A DNA stretch of 64,000 nucleotides, taken from contig NOKP01000012.1 of the NCBI GenBank assembly GCA_002682825.1, forward strand, positions 186,001-250,000, given 5' to 3'. Of this stretch, positions 10,008-21,700 are shown in pieces. This DNA is from Neonectria sp. B-13. Its lineage: Eukaryota; Ascomycota; Sordariomycetes; Hypocreales; Nectriaceae. The position numbers and the translations under genes are program-made. The notes beneath the pieces were generated by a model. That model was not told the origin of the DNA and did not search any database. It worked only from the letters and a program-made list of their open reading frames with translations. Position 1 is the first letter of the stretch, and the number at the start of each line of letters is the position of its first letter.

Positions 10008-11876
10008 TTTGAAGCAAGATAAGGCCTTCAGTGTTGTATACCGGACAACACGTCTGCATGAAGGTACATCGTGATATTATGCATTGTAGTGAGAACATAT
10101 TCTAATGTAGAATCCATACTCAACTGGTCTGGATGCACGTATGTATTAAGCCTTTTGGTTTCATGTTGATTTCAGGACGATGATCTGCTGCTTCTCCAAT
10201 ATCATAGGGAGTAGTAGGGCCTCTTAGACTATCCACTTCCAGTATTGCCGTGATTTCAGAGATATTGTGACCAGAACCTGCAGTTGTCGACAGAATTAGA
10301 GGGTCAACCAGTTCTATTCTTTTCTTTTTATAGGAAAGATAGGTAGAAGATTTTCGGACGCCAATATCTTCTCTTCTCGACCATGATAAGTTCCAGGTGA
10401 AGAGTAGCCGATATTGGTGTCCTAATCACTACTATTGGGATGAAAAGAGGCCCCATACGATTGAGCCACCCAGGGGGAATAACAGCCTTCTCAGTCTCAG
10501 GATAATGAATAGATTTATTGCTTAATACCGATTGAGGAGTGTGGAGTGTTATTAGTAAAATAATCGTCTTGGTCCAAAAATACTGCCTTGCTCACTTCCC
10601 AGAGTCACTCTGAGGCGGATGGCTCTGCATCGACAAATACTTTTAACTCAACAACCAGTACCGGGAAACGGGCACTTCCAAAGCCTTGATGCGGTAAAGG
10701 CGATATAAAGAGCTTTCCATCAACTCCATTGGCATCTTGATATCAATTCGTTTCCACTTACGTGGAGGTGTAACCACGTCTTAGCCTTCTGAGCAGGGCG
10801 TACTCCTTCCAATGCCATTGGGCTTGTGAGCGCTAACAATGTTGCCGAGATGAAGCCACAGATCCTCAATAGAACTATACGTGGCTAGTTGTCTCATATT
10901 TAGGCAATGAGGATATGTCAAATTGTGCTTTACTTTGATATAAGCTGAAACTCATTCGAAGATATGTCGTTTCCAGCAGTCTGGTCGGTGTGTGGCGCAT
11001 GCGCACTTCCACTGGACGACCATCTGGTATTAGATGAGTCGGGAAGTATCCAGCACAAGCAGTAGAGCTATTAAATGTGACTGGATTGAAACATAAGGGG
11101 ATGTCAAGTTTCTGGATGATTATTGGAGGGGATTATCTAACTGCATTTCCCTACCAACCACTTGCTGCATAGAAAACACAACTTGGCGAAAGCGGAACTC
11201 TTCGTGCAAAACCTTTCATATCGTTATATATGATTCCACTGCGTCTTGGCGGATAACCTATGAGCAGGGTTAGTATGCAGGAGATAGGGTCTCCTAGCAG
11301 GCGTTCTCCTTACTCTTTCAAATCTCGACCACAAGAATGGGCTGGACATGGGCCTTGGGACAGCCTCGGTACTTTTTGATAGGCAACTTGATAATCACTG
11401 GTACGAAGAGCTACGGAATCACGGAGAGCACTCGGAGTTTTGAGGCCAGGCTCTCTCAGTCTCAAAATAACCGCAAAGCGCGAATGTTCTTATGGGGACA
11501 TATGACGATGGGTTCAAAATTAGGTTATTGCCAGCCACTCTGCTCGTACTCTTCGCGATCAATTTCGTACACAATTCTCTAGTTCCCCTGGAACTCTTTT
11601 AGCTTATTGTTCTCGAGGGTTTGTCACTCATCGTACGTAGCTCTTCACTGACTCGGTTTAAAGCAGTGGTAGCTCAGGATATTACATGAAAGAGAAAATG
11701 TTCTAAGTTTAGATATGGATTGCATATTGGTCGTACCTATGCAGTCCAAGTGCTGCCTTGATATGGCACGATTTTGCATGCACCTCTGTAGCTAATAAAA
11801 CCACCGAAAAGCCCTAAAAAGCCCGATAGAAGAAGTGTACTCTCAGCCTGATGCATCTTGGAAACATGTAGTGCAT
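10008..11876. other. Gene-poor 1.9 kb with weak coding traces
   Basis: No ATG-initiated frame longer than 81 codons is present. On the minus strand three segments join in phase through plausible introns: about 11115 to 10880, then about 10833 to 10763, then about 10713 to a TAA near 10645, with donors GTATAG and GTAAGT. The peptides (for example GYFPTHLIPDGRPVEVRM and AQWHWKEYALLRRLRRG) match nothing I know, and no convincing first exon was found. An imperfect hairpin lies at 10356-10422. Lower GC than neighbouring genes suggests old or mutated DNA. Confidence 0.3.
10356..10422. repeat. Imperfect inverted repeat (hairpin)
   Basis: Left arm 10356-10376 (core GGACGCCAATATC) and right arm 10399-10422 (core GATATTGGTGTCC) can pair around a 22-base loop. 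It may be a relic of a small inverted-repeat element; no target-site duplication was identified. Confidence 0.4.
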
Positions 11877-12815
11877 CTAGACATCGGATTCCTTCTTCTT
11901 CACAATCAGTAGGGCCCCTAGCGCTGTCCCCTTCAGAACTTCCTTCCCCTTCTCAACCCCGGCTTCACGCAAGAGCCGTTCAATGTCATTTCGAAGAATC
12001 TTCACAATGTCGCGGTCGGTCCCGACGAGATCTGGGTTGGCCTGATGCCATCGCGTCTGCGGGCTTCCCGTCGTTATCATCTTCTCAAACATGTCCAGGT
12101 CCAACTCCTGCTCGCCCGTGTGGAAGAGCTCTTCAGGGGTCCAATCCTTGCGGAAGAAGGACGCCTCGTCGAACTCCCGAACGGGCTCCGCCATTGTCCA
12201 CGGGAGCGGAAGCGTAGAGTAGCGGTTACGGGTAAGAATATTTCCAGGCACGTAGTAGCGGTGTAGATGCTGCTCGTTATGCTTGTCCATGGTGGCTTGG
12301 ATGGCGGCGGCGTTGGGCATCGACAAGTGTACGCGGACGTCGCCGGAGGTCCACAGCGCGACGGAACCGCCGGGTTTGAGGACCCGGGCAGCGCTGACCC
12401 AGAAGCCCGGCATGTCGAACCAGTGAGCGGCGTTGGAGGCCGTGATGAGGTCAATGGTAGAGTCTTCAATGGGCGACGAGATGTTTTTTCCGAGGTCCTC
12501 AGCCGTGGAGAGTTCAAAGCGAATGGGCTCAGACGTGGATGTGACGCCGCCTAGGGAGCGAGCCGTGGCAATCATGCCTTCAGAAGGGTCGAGGCCAACG
12601 ACATGAGCAAAGTGTGGAGCGAGGGCGCGGGCGGCGAGGCCCGGACCACAGCCAACATCGATGAGAGTGTCGAGTTGGCCGCCGGTAGAGGTGTGGTGGT
12701 CTAAGACTCTTTGATACAGGCTTGGGTGGTAGTCGAGACGGGCTTTGGCGTATTTCTTGCCCTGTTCGCTGTTGTAGGCACTGAACGTCTTTTCTGTTGT
12801 CGGTAGTTGGGACAT
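11877..12815 (-). CDS. SAM-dependent methyltransferase, Crg1/TMT1-like
   Basis: Intronless 312-residue frame. Class I methyltransferase fold: motif I LIDVGCGPGLA at residues 51-61, acidic post-I region GLDPSEGM, a DLITASNAAHWFD motif in the place of motif II, and RVLKPGGSVALW as motif III. The AAHWFD box is characteristic of the fungal Crg1 / trans-aconitate methyltransferase-like group, small-molecule O-methyltransferases of the cytosol. Start is supported by the short N-terminal YNSEQGKKYAKARLDYH segment common in the group. Its neighbours are a gene-poor interval and, divergently, a Zn2Cys6 regulator about 530 bases away. Substrate unknown. Confidence 0.85.
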   Translation of the reverse strand: MSQLPTTEKTFSAYNSEQGKKYAKARLDYHPSLYQRVLDHHTSTGGQLDTLIDVGCGPGLAARALAPHFAHVVGLDPSEGMIATARSLGGVTSTSEPIRFELSTAEDLGKNISSPIEDSTIDLITASNAAHWFDMPGFWVSAARVLKPGGSVALWTSGDVRVHLSMPNAAAIQATMDKHNEQHLHRYYVPGNILTRNRYSTLPLPWTMAEPVREFDEASFFRKDWTPEELFHTGEQELDLDMFEKMITTGSPQTRWHQANPDLVGTDRDIVKILRNDIERLLREAGVEKGKEVLKGTALGALLIVKKKESDV

Positions 12816-13343
12816 GGTGAGCGCTGTTTTCTTGTCACCGTGTTTAGACTAAGGAATTGTCAAGTTGATGCTGCTTTATCAAGATTGGTTCGGCTGAGCT
12901 GAAGGTGTATCAGAGTAAATGAAAAGTGAACAAGTTTCTACCTCACCGACAACAGCAAAAGAGTACAGAGAGCCTGACTTATATGTATCGGCATCTCGAC
13001 TTAAAGTCCGTATTCTCCGATGAGACAGAGCCGACCAATTACAGGAGCGTTCTGTCAGATGGCACTATGCCTCTTACAGGGGAAGAGTGCGAACTCCGTG
13101 TGTTCTGGCGCGGTCTAACATTGGCCCGTTCTCCACTTGGAGTTGAAATGGCGAATCCGCGTCTCGCATCTGACATGCACAGTTAGAGAGCGGCACGTCT
13201 ACCCGTGGGTCCGCTTTGATAACATCTGTTTCGGAGACGGAATTCATCTCGCCTTACCGTCGGAATCGAGTCGATCAAGCAGCGCCTTCGAGTTCCCATG
13301 ACGTAAATCAGCCTTATCGACACTCGAATATCCCAGTACCAAC
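12816..13343. other. Divergent promoter region
   Basis: Spacer shared by the methyltransferase and the Zn2Cys6 regulator. Short open frames only. Confidence 0.4.
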
Positions 13344-15095
13344 ATGGTGTACTACGGTCCTGTGAGTCGAGGCTGTGAACGCTGTCGCCGGCGCAAAGTC
13401 AAGGTATGTTGAGGCCCTTTCCCGGCCACAGACACAGCCAACTAATCTCTGGTGTGTTGATAGTGTGACCAGCGTAAACCGGGATGTCTGAAGTGCGAGA
13501 AATCACACACGAAGTGCCCCGGCTACCGAGATCTCCATCAAGTCTTGTTTCGGGATGAGTCTGAACGAACAATTCGCAAAGCACGCCAGGGCGAACGGTC
13601 ACAACAACCAGTCTTCATACAGGAGACTCACGTCTCTTGTTCCAACCCGAGTTCAAATTTCAGACTTAACCCTGGATCCAAGTCGCCCTCATCCTCTCTC
13701 CTATGCTTCACTCCGACCTATCAGCTTTCTCAGCCCATCAATGACCTGGGAGCCAGCTTTTTCTTCACAAAATACACTTTTAACCAGCCGCCGTTTGGCA
13801 AAGAATACCATGACTGGCTGGCCGAGTCGTACTCCGAAAACGAGTCTGTTCTTCGAGCGGCCATCGAAGCAGTTGGCATGGCAGGGATATCCAACGTTTC
13901 CTATGCCCCAAATGTCGCATCGAGATCTAAAGATTTATACTGCAAAGCCGTGGTAGTCATAAACCAAGCTTTGGATGACCCTGTTCAAGTCGCTGCTGAT
14001 GCAACGCTCATGGCAGTTATTTTGCTAGGACTATTCGAGGTAAATAATCTAACTGGCTAGACTTGACGTTGATGAGCTCTTTCTTACTGGTGATAGACCG
14101 TCAACTTTGATACCTGGGATCGATATGGCCATTGGGCCGCTCACGTAAAAGGCGCCACGGCCCTGTTAGAGCTCCGAGGCAAGGAGCAGTTCACCCGGCG
14201 CCGTGGAGGATTACTTTACATCTTAACCCGCTCTCAGATAGTAAGTTCGAGTATGTGTTTCCTTTCAACAAGCACAGCCAGCTTAACTCATTGCAGCTTG
14301 CAGCCTGTGCCCAGCAACACTTGCCCGTTCCTCCGGCTCTTGTAAAAACAACCTACAACTTCCAAACTAGCATCATACGGCAGCAATGGGAACTCGAAAG
14401 CCTAGCCAGTCCGGGTTCAATTTGCGAGATTTGTTTTCGACTCGTCAACCTCGGAGCAGCCTTAAAAGATCCCGCGGCCACAGACCCAGAGGCTACACGC
14501 AAAACAGCACTTGGCATCGACACTGACCTCCAGAACTGGAGAGCAGGACTGTCCCACAAGTGGAGATATGCTACGGTATATGCTTCTGAGGCTGCTGGGG
14601 ACTGCTTCGATGGAAAGAGGCATGTTTATCCTAACCTTTGGATTGCAGAGGCCTGGAATAACTGGCGTATTCTGCGAGTACTGGTAAACCAAATCTTCTG
14701 TCAAATAGCGGACTGTCCAAACGTGCCGAATAGTGGACAAAGGGCTGTTTCTATATCCGTCATTCAAAGGTTATCTGCCGACATATGCACATCCATTTCA
14801 AGTTTCAGAGATACTCCTCGTCAGTCCTCGAATCTGCTTTGTACCACTACACAACTCACTATCTACAGGAATTCTCTCCCTCATTAGACCACTCTACATC
14901 GTGTCACTGGAGATCTTCAACTCTCAGCAGCTGCGTTGCTTTGCCATCGAGCAACTACGACATATTAGTGCAACAGTTGGAATTCGACAGGCTGGTCTAC
15001 TAGCTGAAACTGTTTCGGAGGGTCTCGAGACATTTTCAGGAGATTCCGTGTCGGCACCGAGTCTTTATACAATTCCATTGATACCTTTCTTTTAG
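13344..15095 (+). CDS. Zn2Cys6 fungal transcription factor
   Basis: Five exons (13344-13403, 13464-14039, 14097-14240, 14297-14819, 14869-15095) give 509 residues in consistent phase. The N-terminal binuclear zinc cluster is CX2CX6CX6CX2CX6C (C11, C14, C21, C28, C31, C38), with intron 1 splitting the cluster just before the third Cys, a common position in this family. A fungal regulator middle region follows: ESVLRAAIEAVGMA, ATLMAVILLGLFE, HVKGATALLELRG and a C-terminal SLIRPLYIVS plus MGIRQA-like TVGIRQAGLLAE. The last intron is short (49 bases, GTCAGT donor). It should be a nuclear DNA-binding regulator, possibly of the divergent methyltransferase or the downstream bZIP gene. Confidence 0.88.
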
Positions 15096-15493
15096 ACAAA
15101 GATATTTTGTTTGCCGCTATTATGCATTGATCATCACCAATGTTATTGCTCCTGCTTATCATCCAATCGATCCCTGTTACGACAGGTCTCAACCGCGACG
15201 CCCAGAATGTCTAAGTGCCAAGCTAACAGAGCTAGCAGGTGAATTCAGAGGATCCCTCGCGACTATCAGTAATTAAACAATGATAAGCAACTAATGCGGG
15301 ACACGCCGAGGGAACTCGGGCCATTGACACGTACCCCGCATTACCGCGTCCGGGGTTCGCCACCTGCATAAAAGCTCATCGTGCTGTCGGTGCACTTAAG
15401 AACTTGCCGATCATCTTAATCTTTACACGATCCACGTACTCTGCAGAGTCTTCACTGGTTTTCCTCAAGAGTTGGACGACGGAGATATTGACA
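15096..15493. other. Promoter interval of the bZIP gene
   Basis: Contains the CreA/Mig1-type pair described separately and a CATAAAAG sequence near 15365. Nothing else was recognised. Confidence 0.4.
15333..15356. promoter_or_regulatory. Inverted CreA/Mig1-type GC boxes
   Basis: ACCCCG at 15333-15338 and CGGGGT at 15351-15356 form an inverted pair. Each lies within a SYGGGG match (GCGGGG on the minus strand and CCGGGG on the plus strand), the core bound by carbon-catabolite repressors CreA/Mig1. They sit about 140-160 bases before the bZIP start codon. Confidence 0.4.
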
Positions 15494-16952
15494 ATGGCCC
15501 CGACACCACCAACCGATAAGGATCTCGAGACCCGACAGGCCCGGAAACGAGAGCTGGATCGGCGTGCTCAACGTGCGGCACGGGAGAGAAACCGGAATCG
15601 CATCACGTTTCTCGAGGCCACCATCGACGCAATGAAGCAGCAAGAATCCGGCCGAGGAGTCGCTCATTTAATGGACCAACTCATGGACATCACGAGACAG
15701 CGAGACCAACTGGCCGAGACGCTGGCTTCCGTAAAGGAAACAATCGATCTACGTCATCCATCTGAACCGCGTTTAACCGACGCCGCATCGAAAGGCCAGC
15801 CACCTGATGAAGAATCGAGTGCTCTGCATCCGGTAGAGCATCAAATATCACTCGGAACAAACTTGACGACCGCGGAATTATACCCACCACCAGTCGACAG
15901 CACCGTCAGCGAAATATGGGGAGCACAATCACCGCCAGACTATCCCAGCGGCCCCCAGCACGTCGGCACAGTGGCCATAGCTCCATCGTCCACGGCAATA
16001 CCAGAAGATATCAACTTCGCTTCCATATTCCAGTCTTGTCTCCCGTTTTCCATTTCAGACGGGCCTATTATTCCCGTGCCAGATAGTGCGTGCGACTGCT
16101 CGGTGACTTGCCCGACTGTAAACAATGCCAATTCGGTCCCCTCAAGCATATGGAGAACCGCAAACGAGGTCCTGGGTCAAAAAGAAATGCTCTGTCGAAA
16201 TACCCTTCAGTTAGAGGATGAACTATTCGAAGACACGCCGATTCGGGTCATCTTGGAAGGGTGGGACGCCGTAGAAAACGGCTTCGGCTTGCCTCCGCTT
16301 TGGAACCGGCTTCGACAGATCGACGAGCTCCAGTTCCGCGACTGCGGGGACACGGAAAGATTAGCCATACTCAGTACAATGCATCGAATGCTCCGACATC
16401 AGGCCGACTCAACAGACGAGCAGTGGGCTAAACTTCCACCCTGGCTTCTGAGCAGGTATACGCACGGCATCCTTTGGTTAATGGCTGTATCTAACTGAAG
16501 AATAGGCCCTCGCAATCCCTGCCACACTCTTCAGCTATTGACTTCTTCGTATGGTGGGTCGAACGTTGATGCCCTCTGTGGTATCCAGCTTACTCATAGC
16601 TTCTAGGCCTGGTGTTCGGGAGCGCTTCGTCTTCTCGCAACACCAATATTGCTCCAACTCCTTTTGGAAGATTTTCGTGGATTGCTTCAAAATCTCGTGG
16701 CCCTTTGAGTTCAGAGACTGCTACAAGAGGAACATTCGAACTGGAACTTACTCTATTTCACCTGAGTTCATGGACTGTATCTGGGACATCAACTCGTGGA
16801 CCATGACAACGGACTTCTTTGGAACTTTTCCAGAGATGTACAGCGACATACCTTCATTCATGGAGGTCCCGCGTCCGCGCTTTCATAGTCACACTGAGCG
16901 AGGATGGAACAGGTATGTGAAGAACAATGATGCACCATTTTTAGGAATTTGA
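15494..16952 (+). CDS. bZIP transcription factor with DUF3425 domain
   Basis: Three exons (15494-16455, 16506-16553, 16607-16952) give 451 residues. Residues 9-45 form a basic region (RRAQRAARERNRNRI) followed by a leucine-type coiled-coil stretch. Residues 46-270 look disordered. The C-terminal DUF3425 is recognised by LPPWLL, AIDFFVWPGVRERF, SQHQYCSNSFWKIF, WPFEFRDCY and a closing SDIPSF. The tiny 48-base exon 2 and the GTGGGT donor of intron 2 are fixed by the need to spell FVWPGVRERF across the junctions. An in-frame ATG at 15404 gives a longer reading without family support. This domain pair is common in nuclear regulators of stress or metabolism. It follows the Zn2Cys6 gene in the same direction. 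Confidence 0.85.
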
Positions 16953-17722
16953 CTTGGACGTCACTTGCCGGGTCAGAGATTTGAGATGCTGACATCGTGG
17001 AAGGAAACCACAGCACGGACAGACACCTCGGAGCGCACACAGCACACAATTGAATCTCCCGGAGCAGAGCAAACGGCTTTTATCCGACACTGACAAAGCC
17101 TATGCGCCGAGTTGAACACTGCATCAACGTCAACGTGAGGAAAATCAAACCAGGCCTACAGCTGTTCCCTGCGGTCTGTTGGACGATGTAGTGCCTGAAG
17201 ACAGATTGCCTTGGACCCGCGCTACGATTGTTATGGAAGTTCAGAGTTGAAAGCACAGCCTGTTTCTAGTGCTCGGCTCCTAGCTCGAAACTTGGGTAGG
17301 CGTTCCTGAGTCGTGACGCAACAAAGTGTTCCCCGCTTCAAGTCGAGCCAGGGAATCAATCTCGGCTCAGTGGCGCATTAACCCGGATCACGGTTGAGAA
17401 TCGTGATCCTAGCGTCATTGGCTAGAAATCTGTGGGGGTGGGTATGACCTCGGTGAACTGACAAACATGGGAAGTATTTAGTGTACTTGGTTAGCCCAGG
17501 GCTAATGGCATAATTGCGCCTTCTTGGGATGGGATGAGACTTTTAAAATGACCCTCCGTCGATATCCAGCGGAGTGTACTATGTACATAGTACAGGCTTG
17601 GTTGTGTGTCCCCACCTTTCTACCTCCACCGAATCAATCCCGCGCGCGGAGATGATCAACTTTCTTCTTCCCTTTCCCCTTCTCCGGCTGATCTATAGCT
17701 ACCATGGGAATCTTAGTTAAGG
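16953..17722. other. Intergenic spacer with palindrome
   Basis: No gene was recognised. A perfect 18-base palindrome at 17576-17593 (GTACTATGTACATAGTAC) lies about 165 bases before the GH16 start and could be a binding site for a dimeric regulator. Confidence 0.4.
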
Positions 17723-17758
17723 TTGCGGAAACTCAGACCTGTTGAAACCATTCCGAAT

Positions 17759-18724
17759 ATGGCATCAAAGATTCAGGACTGCGACTGTGGCTTCATCGAC
17801 TCCAACGACCCGACCAAGAGCATCTTTTCCAGTTTTTTAGCCGTCAACTTCAGCTCCATCACCAGCTCAACATTCGACGACCTATTCATCCCGGCCACGT
17901 ACACATTTCAGCGCGACTCGTCCAAGGCATACAACAGAAACTTTACCGCCGACCAGGTACAGCTCTCCGACGCTGGACTCGACCTCACTGTCTCGCCTCC
18001 CGCCTCGGGTTCAAACTCGGTGCCCTGTGCAGGAATCTTCAGCCGGTCGAGCACCTTCTTCTATGGCTCCTACCATGCACAGTTACGCGTCGGAGATGTG
18101 CCGGGGACGGTGACGGCCTTCTACCATTACAAGAATGATACCTCAGAGGTCGACATTGAGTATGTCAGCGCCTGGGACGAGGCGACGCTGCTGTACACTG
18201 TCAAGCCGCAAATTTACTTGGCCAACAACAACCCAGACAACAGAACCTACCAGCGACAGTCATGGAACGGCACGCGTGCCTCGTTTGACGACGAATTCCA
18301 CGACTGGTCCTTTGTCTGGCTGCCTGACATTGTCCATTTTGGCCTCGATGCCAACTATACTAAATTCATTACCACCAACGTGCCCCAGGCGCCTGGCCGT
18401 CTCGTTTTGAACCAATGGTCCGACGGTAACTCCAACTACTCGCTTGGGCCGCCGACAGAAGACAGCACCGTCGCCGTCTCGTTCCTCTGGGCCGTATATA
18501 ACGACACGAATGCGAAGGCGCTCACGTGCAAAAAGGCTACCGGGGCGTGCGCCATTACGAACGGTATTTTCCAGACCAGCACCTCCTCAGGGGGAGACGA
18601 CGGCAACAATGACTCGGGGTCCACATCAGTGAACTCTGCCCACCTCACCAGTCCAGCAGCACCTGGCTGGCTCTTCGCGTTGTTGCTTTTCTTTTGGTTC
18701 AGTTGGCGGCGTTCCTTATTGTGA
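17759..18724 (+). CDS. GH16 family extracellular glycosidase, tail-anchored or GPI-like
   Basis: The frame is 321 residues from the MASKIQ methionine (333 from the ATG at 17723). The GH16 catalytic signature ExDxE is present as SEVDIEY (E130, D132, E134, from the 17759 start), within a beta-jelly-roll layout with IFSRSSTFFYGSYHAQLR and HDWSFVWLPD segments. Several N-glycosylation sites (NFS, NGT, NDT) and a Ser/Gly/Asp linker precede a hydrophobic C-terminus (WLFALLLFFWF then RRSLL), as in GPI-anchored wall transglycosidases. No signal peptide is encoded by this frame. An ATG at 17652 begins a hydrophobic peptide (MINFLLPFPLL) that could be a first exon, but no phase-correct splice joined it. 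The likely role is beta-glucan or chitin-glucan remodelling. Confidence 0.78.
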   Translation: MASKIQDCDCGFIDSNDPTKSIFSSFLAVNFSSITSSTFDDLFIPATYTFQRDSSKAYNRNFTADQVQLSDAGLDLTVSPPASGSNSVPCAGIFSRSSTFFYGSYHAQLRVGDVPGTVTAFYHYKNDTSEVDIEYVSAWDEATLLYTVKPQIYLANNNPDNRTYQRQSWNGTRASFDDEFHDWSFVWLPDIVHFGLDANYTKFITTNVPQAPGRLVLNQWSDGNSNYSLGPPTEDSTVAVSFLWAVYNDTNAKALTCKKATGACAITNGIFQTSTSSGGDDGNNDSGSTSVNSAHLTSPAAPGWLFALLLFFWFSWRRSLL

Positions 18725-21700
18725 TTCCATTTTATGCTCTGTTACGTGTAAGGGAATATGAGCGAGTTCATCGTTGGGAATTTCTCCGCTCCCAACCACC
18801 AAGCTGCTTTGGTCGCGATCAGGGCGCAGCTGCGGTTGGTGGTACTTTACGAGTTGCTGGGCGCTTGGTTTTGGCGGTACTTGTTTATTGGCATTGGGTT
18901 CGCGATAATCAACTTGACAATAATATGGTAATAATATCCGCGTATGTTGTGCAAGTTCTTGAAAGAACACAGAGCACGAAAGACGGCGTTAGGAGCGACC
19001 TGATGATAAATATATCAACCACAAAGCTCCTCAGTTGGCTGCAAAATTATGCCAGTCTTCACGCTACGCCCTTCTGTCTGCCATGCAATTTCTTCTTCCT
19101 CACCCGCTTGGTTGGTTAGGTACTAATGTGGACATAAGCTGCCTTCAGTTGAGTCTTGGGATCGTTTGCTGCGCGAGGTGACATCGTGCCTAACTATTTG
19201 TGGAAAACAGAGCTGGCTTTCTGGTTGGCAGAGAGCACGCAATGCACGGCAATTATACGATACCGCTGCTACGCTACTTCTTCATGTTGGTCGAAGCGTA
19301 GCTGAAGTCTTGCTGGCACAGACTACGGGTTTAGTCTGTGGGGGCCAAGGCTGGCAGCGGCAAATGCCGTGCTGGGAAACCCAACGAAGCTGCTGTGGGG
19401 TCTCGGGGTGTCGTAATAGAGGCGTCTAAATCGGGAAGGTTGATTCTCTTTGGGGGAAATGATGCAGACTTTTGAGTGAAAACGGGCGGGTGAGCCCTCC
19501 TTTCCCGGACGCGCGGACTCCAAGCTAGTCAACGCCGTTCCAGATTATCTAGTCTTGTCGCCTCTTTTCGCGCCAACCCCTCAAATTATTACGGCTTCTT
19601 ATTGGCAGTGCCGATGTGGATCCGGCACATGAATTTCATCTGCCGGGAAACATCATGATCCAGATTGCTTGCAGATCATCTCAGCCAGGCACGTCAAGTA
19701 GCAAATCACGGCGATTGCAATGACTGTGATCTTCACAATCCTAGCAACGTGTTCTAAAGCTCCTGGACTTGGCATCATTCACCGACAAGCCTTACTATAT
19801 AGCAAGCCTCAAATCGCGCAGTTTGCAAGCCTGTTGTTATGGGATACGCTCTGTTAAGAGGCGTGGCGCTGGTCCAGAACGTGCTACGGAGTGTTCTCGC
19901 CTGAATTCACGTTCAATTAGGCCTCACTCATCTCAGGTTTTGCGCCCAAGTCACTAGTACACGATACTTCTGGTGGCCACACCGTCGGTCGCTCAGCTTG
20001 CGGGTACAGAGCACTCCCATCTACTTCACATAAGTTCACGGAGAATTCCGGGTTGTGGTTCTACCCTTGCCAAAAGCACGCAGTGACCGACTGTGTGATG
20101 GCTAGCTGAACTCTCCCGTAGCGTGGTCCGCCATAGAGTAAAAGCACGTCAAGCGATGCTGGATCCTGGAGAACTCGACGATTCGCGGGACCTGGCCGTG
20201 GCCCATGGTGTTTCCGGTGCTATTGTTCGGAACTTAGGTCTTCTGCGCGGTTCTCAGGCCAGTACTCAGCCGAGGCCCAGACCTAGATCACGGGGTGTGG
20301 GTGGAAAAGGAGCGGTCAGAGCTGAGCTGACGTATGGATGTTGTCTTCGCCGACAAGGACTCGGAGACTCGCCGTGGGGGTTCTCAGGTGATCTGATATT
20401 GTATACAGATATTTCAGCCCTATCGCCACATTTCTTGTTGCATCTTACGGTCAGAGGTATAAAACGTGAGATGCGTAATGTCTAAGCTTAGAAACAAGTA
20501 TAAGGGGTTTCTTCCGCGGAGTTACAGAAGAGCGCCGAGGTACAACGAGTTGTTTTCCTGCAGGTGGCTGTTTAGGCCCTGTCGGGCGATAACTAGTGGT
20601 ATGACATCTCCAGCCCCATGGGCAATTTTTATTTTGAATCCTCAATCAGGACGGGAAATCTTCCCCTGAAATTGCCCTGGATCCCCATTGGGCACATCAT
20701 AATAACGTCACCCGGCCTGTCACTCCCGTCTTGTAACCTATGGTAGTTTAACGGAGAGGAAGGAGGTACGTAATGTGGAAATCAGGGGGAAACTTCTCGG
20801 CGCTATACGGATAGGCGGGACCTCATCAACATTATGGAGTGAAACCCATTTTTGCACACTTAGGTGTCGAGGATGTACGTGTACCCTCCGCGTCGACAAG
20901 AAAACTAGCGTTACCAAGGTGTGCAATTCGCAGGGCCAGGCATCATCGCTTAGCGCCCAACAAGGTGACATCGTGATATCGAGCCCGTGCATCTTGAAGC
21001 CTGGTTGATTCGTCCCAGTGAGAGCCATACATAGCTGACTGCGTCTCCAAACAATAGTCTGTTTAGTAGGCCGGTGGGTTGGCTCATCTTCACCAACAGG
21101 TGAGACCACTGTGCAGGCTAACAGAGGTTAGACATCGATTTTGTTTTGTTTTCTAAGACATTCTAGTCTAGAGCTCGACTCAGGAGGCCTACGGAGACCG
21201 TCCAGAGAATGGGTGTGACTTGTGCCGTTGTAGATCTGTTGATATAGTCGTTGGCACTTACTTGGCGCCATCAGCGCGGCGAGGCAAGACCGGCTACAAG
21301 CACACTGCACACTGTTGAATAGCGCATCCGCAGTGCTTTCATGACACTCGGGAAAAGAATTGGGGTGTTTACCGACGCCTGGGGGCTTGCGCAATACAGA
21401 GCACCAGTCCCATCGTCCAAAAGTAGTATCATGTCCACCATTGACACATGGGGACATCCTCCATATGGGATTTGCCAGCTAACGTTCTCATCGACAAAAC
21501 CTAACAACGCTACTGTACAAACTAACTGTTACCCTGGCTGGATCTAGCCTAGACTCGAGAGATCGGACGCCCACAAAGCAAACGCGTTGTTCCTGGCCTA
21601 CCTTGCTACCGCCCTAGCCTCCACCCAGAGCCGTGTTACAGGGATCAACGTGTTATTAAACAGAGAGCAAAAGGTCTCTGGACCTTCTCCGACCCTGTAA

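Noticed and set aside
18694..19119. 141-codon plus-strand frame overlapping the end of the GH16 gene
   Set aside because: It starts inside the GH16 coding region in another frame and lacks any motif.
20123..20485. 120-codon frame in the 18.7-22.1 kb gap
   Set aside because: It is Arg/Gly/Pro-rich, with no homology pattern and no support from flanking signals.
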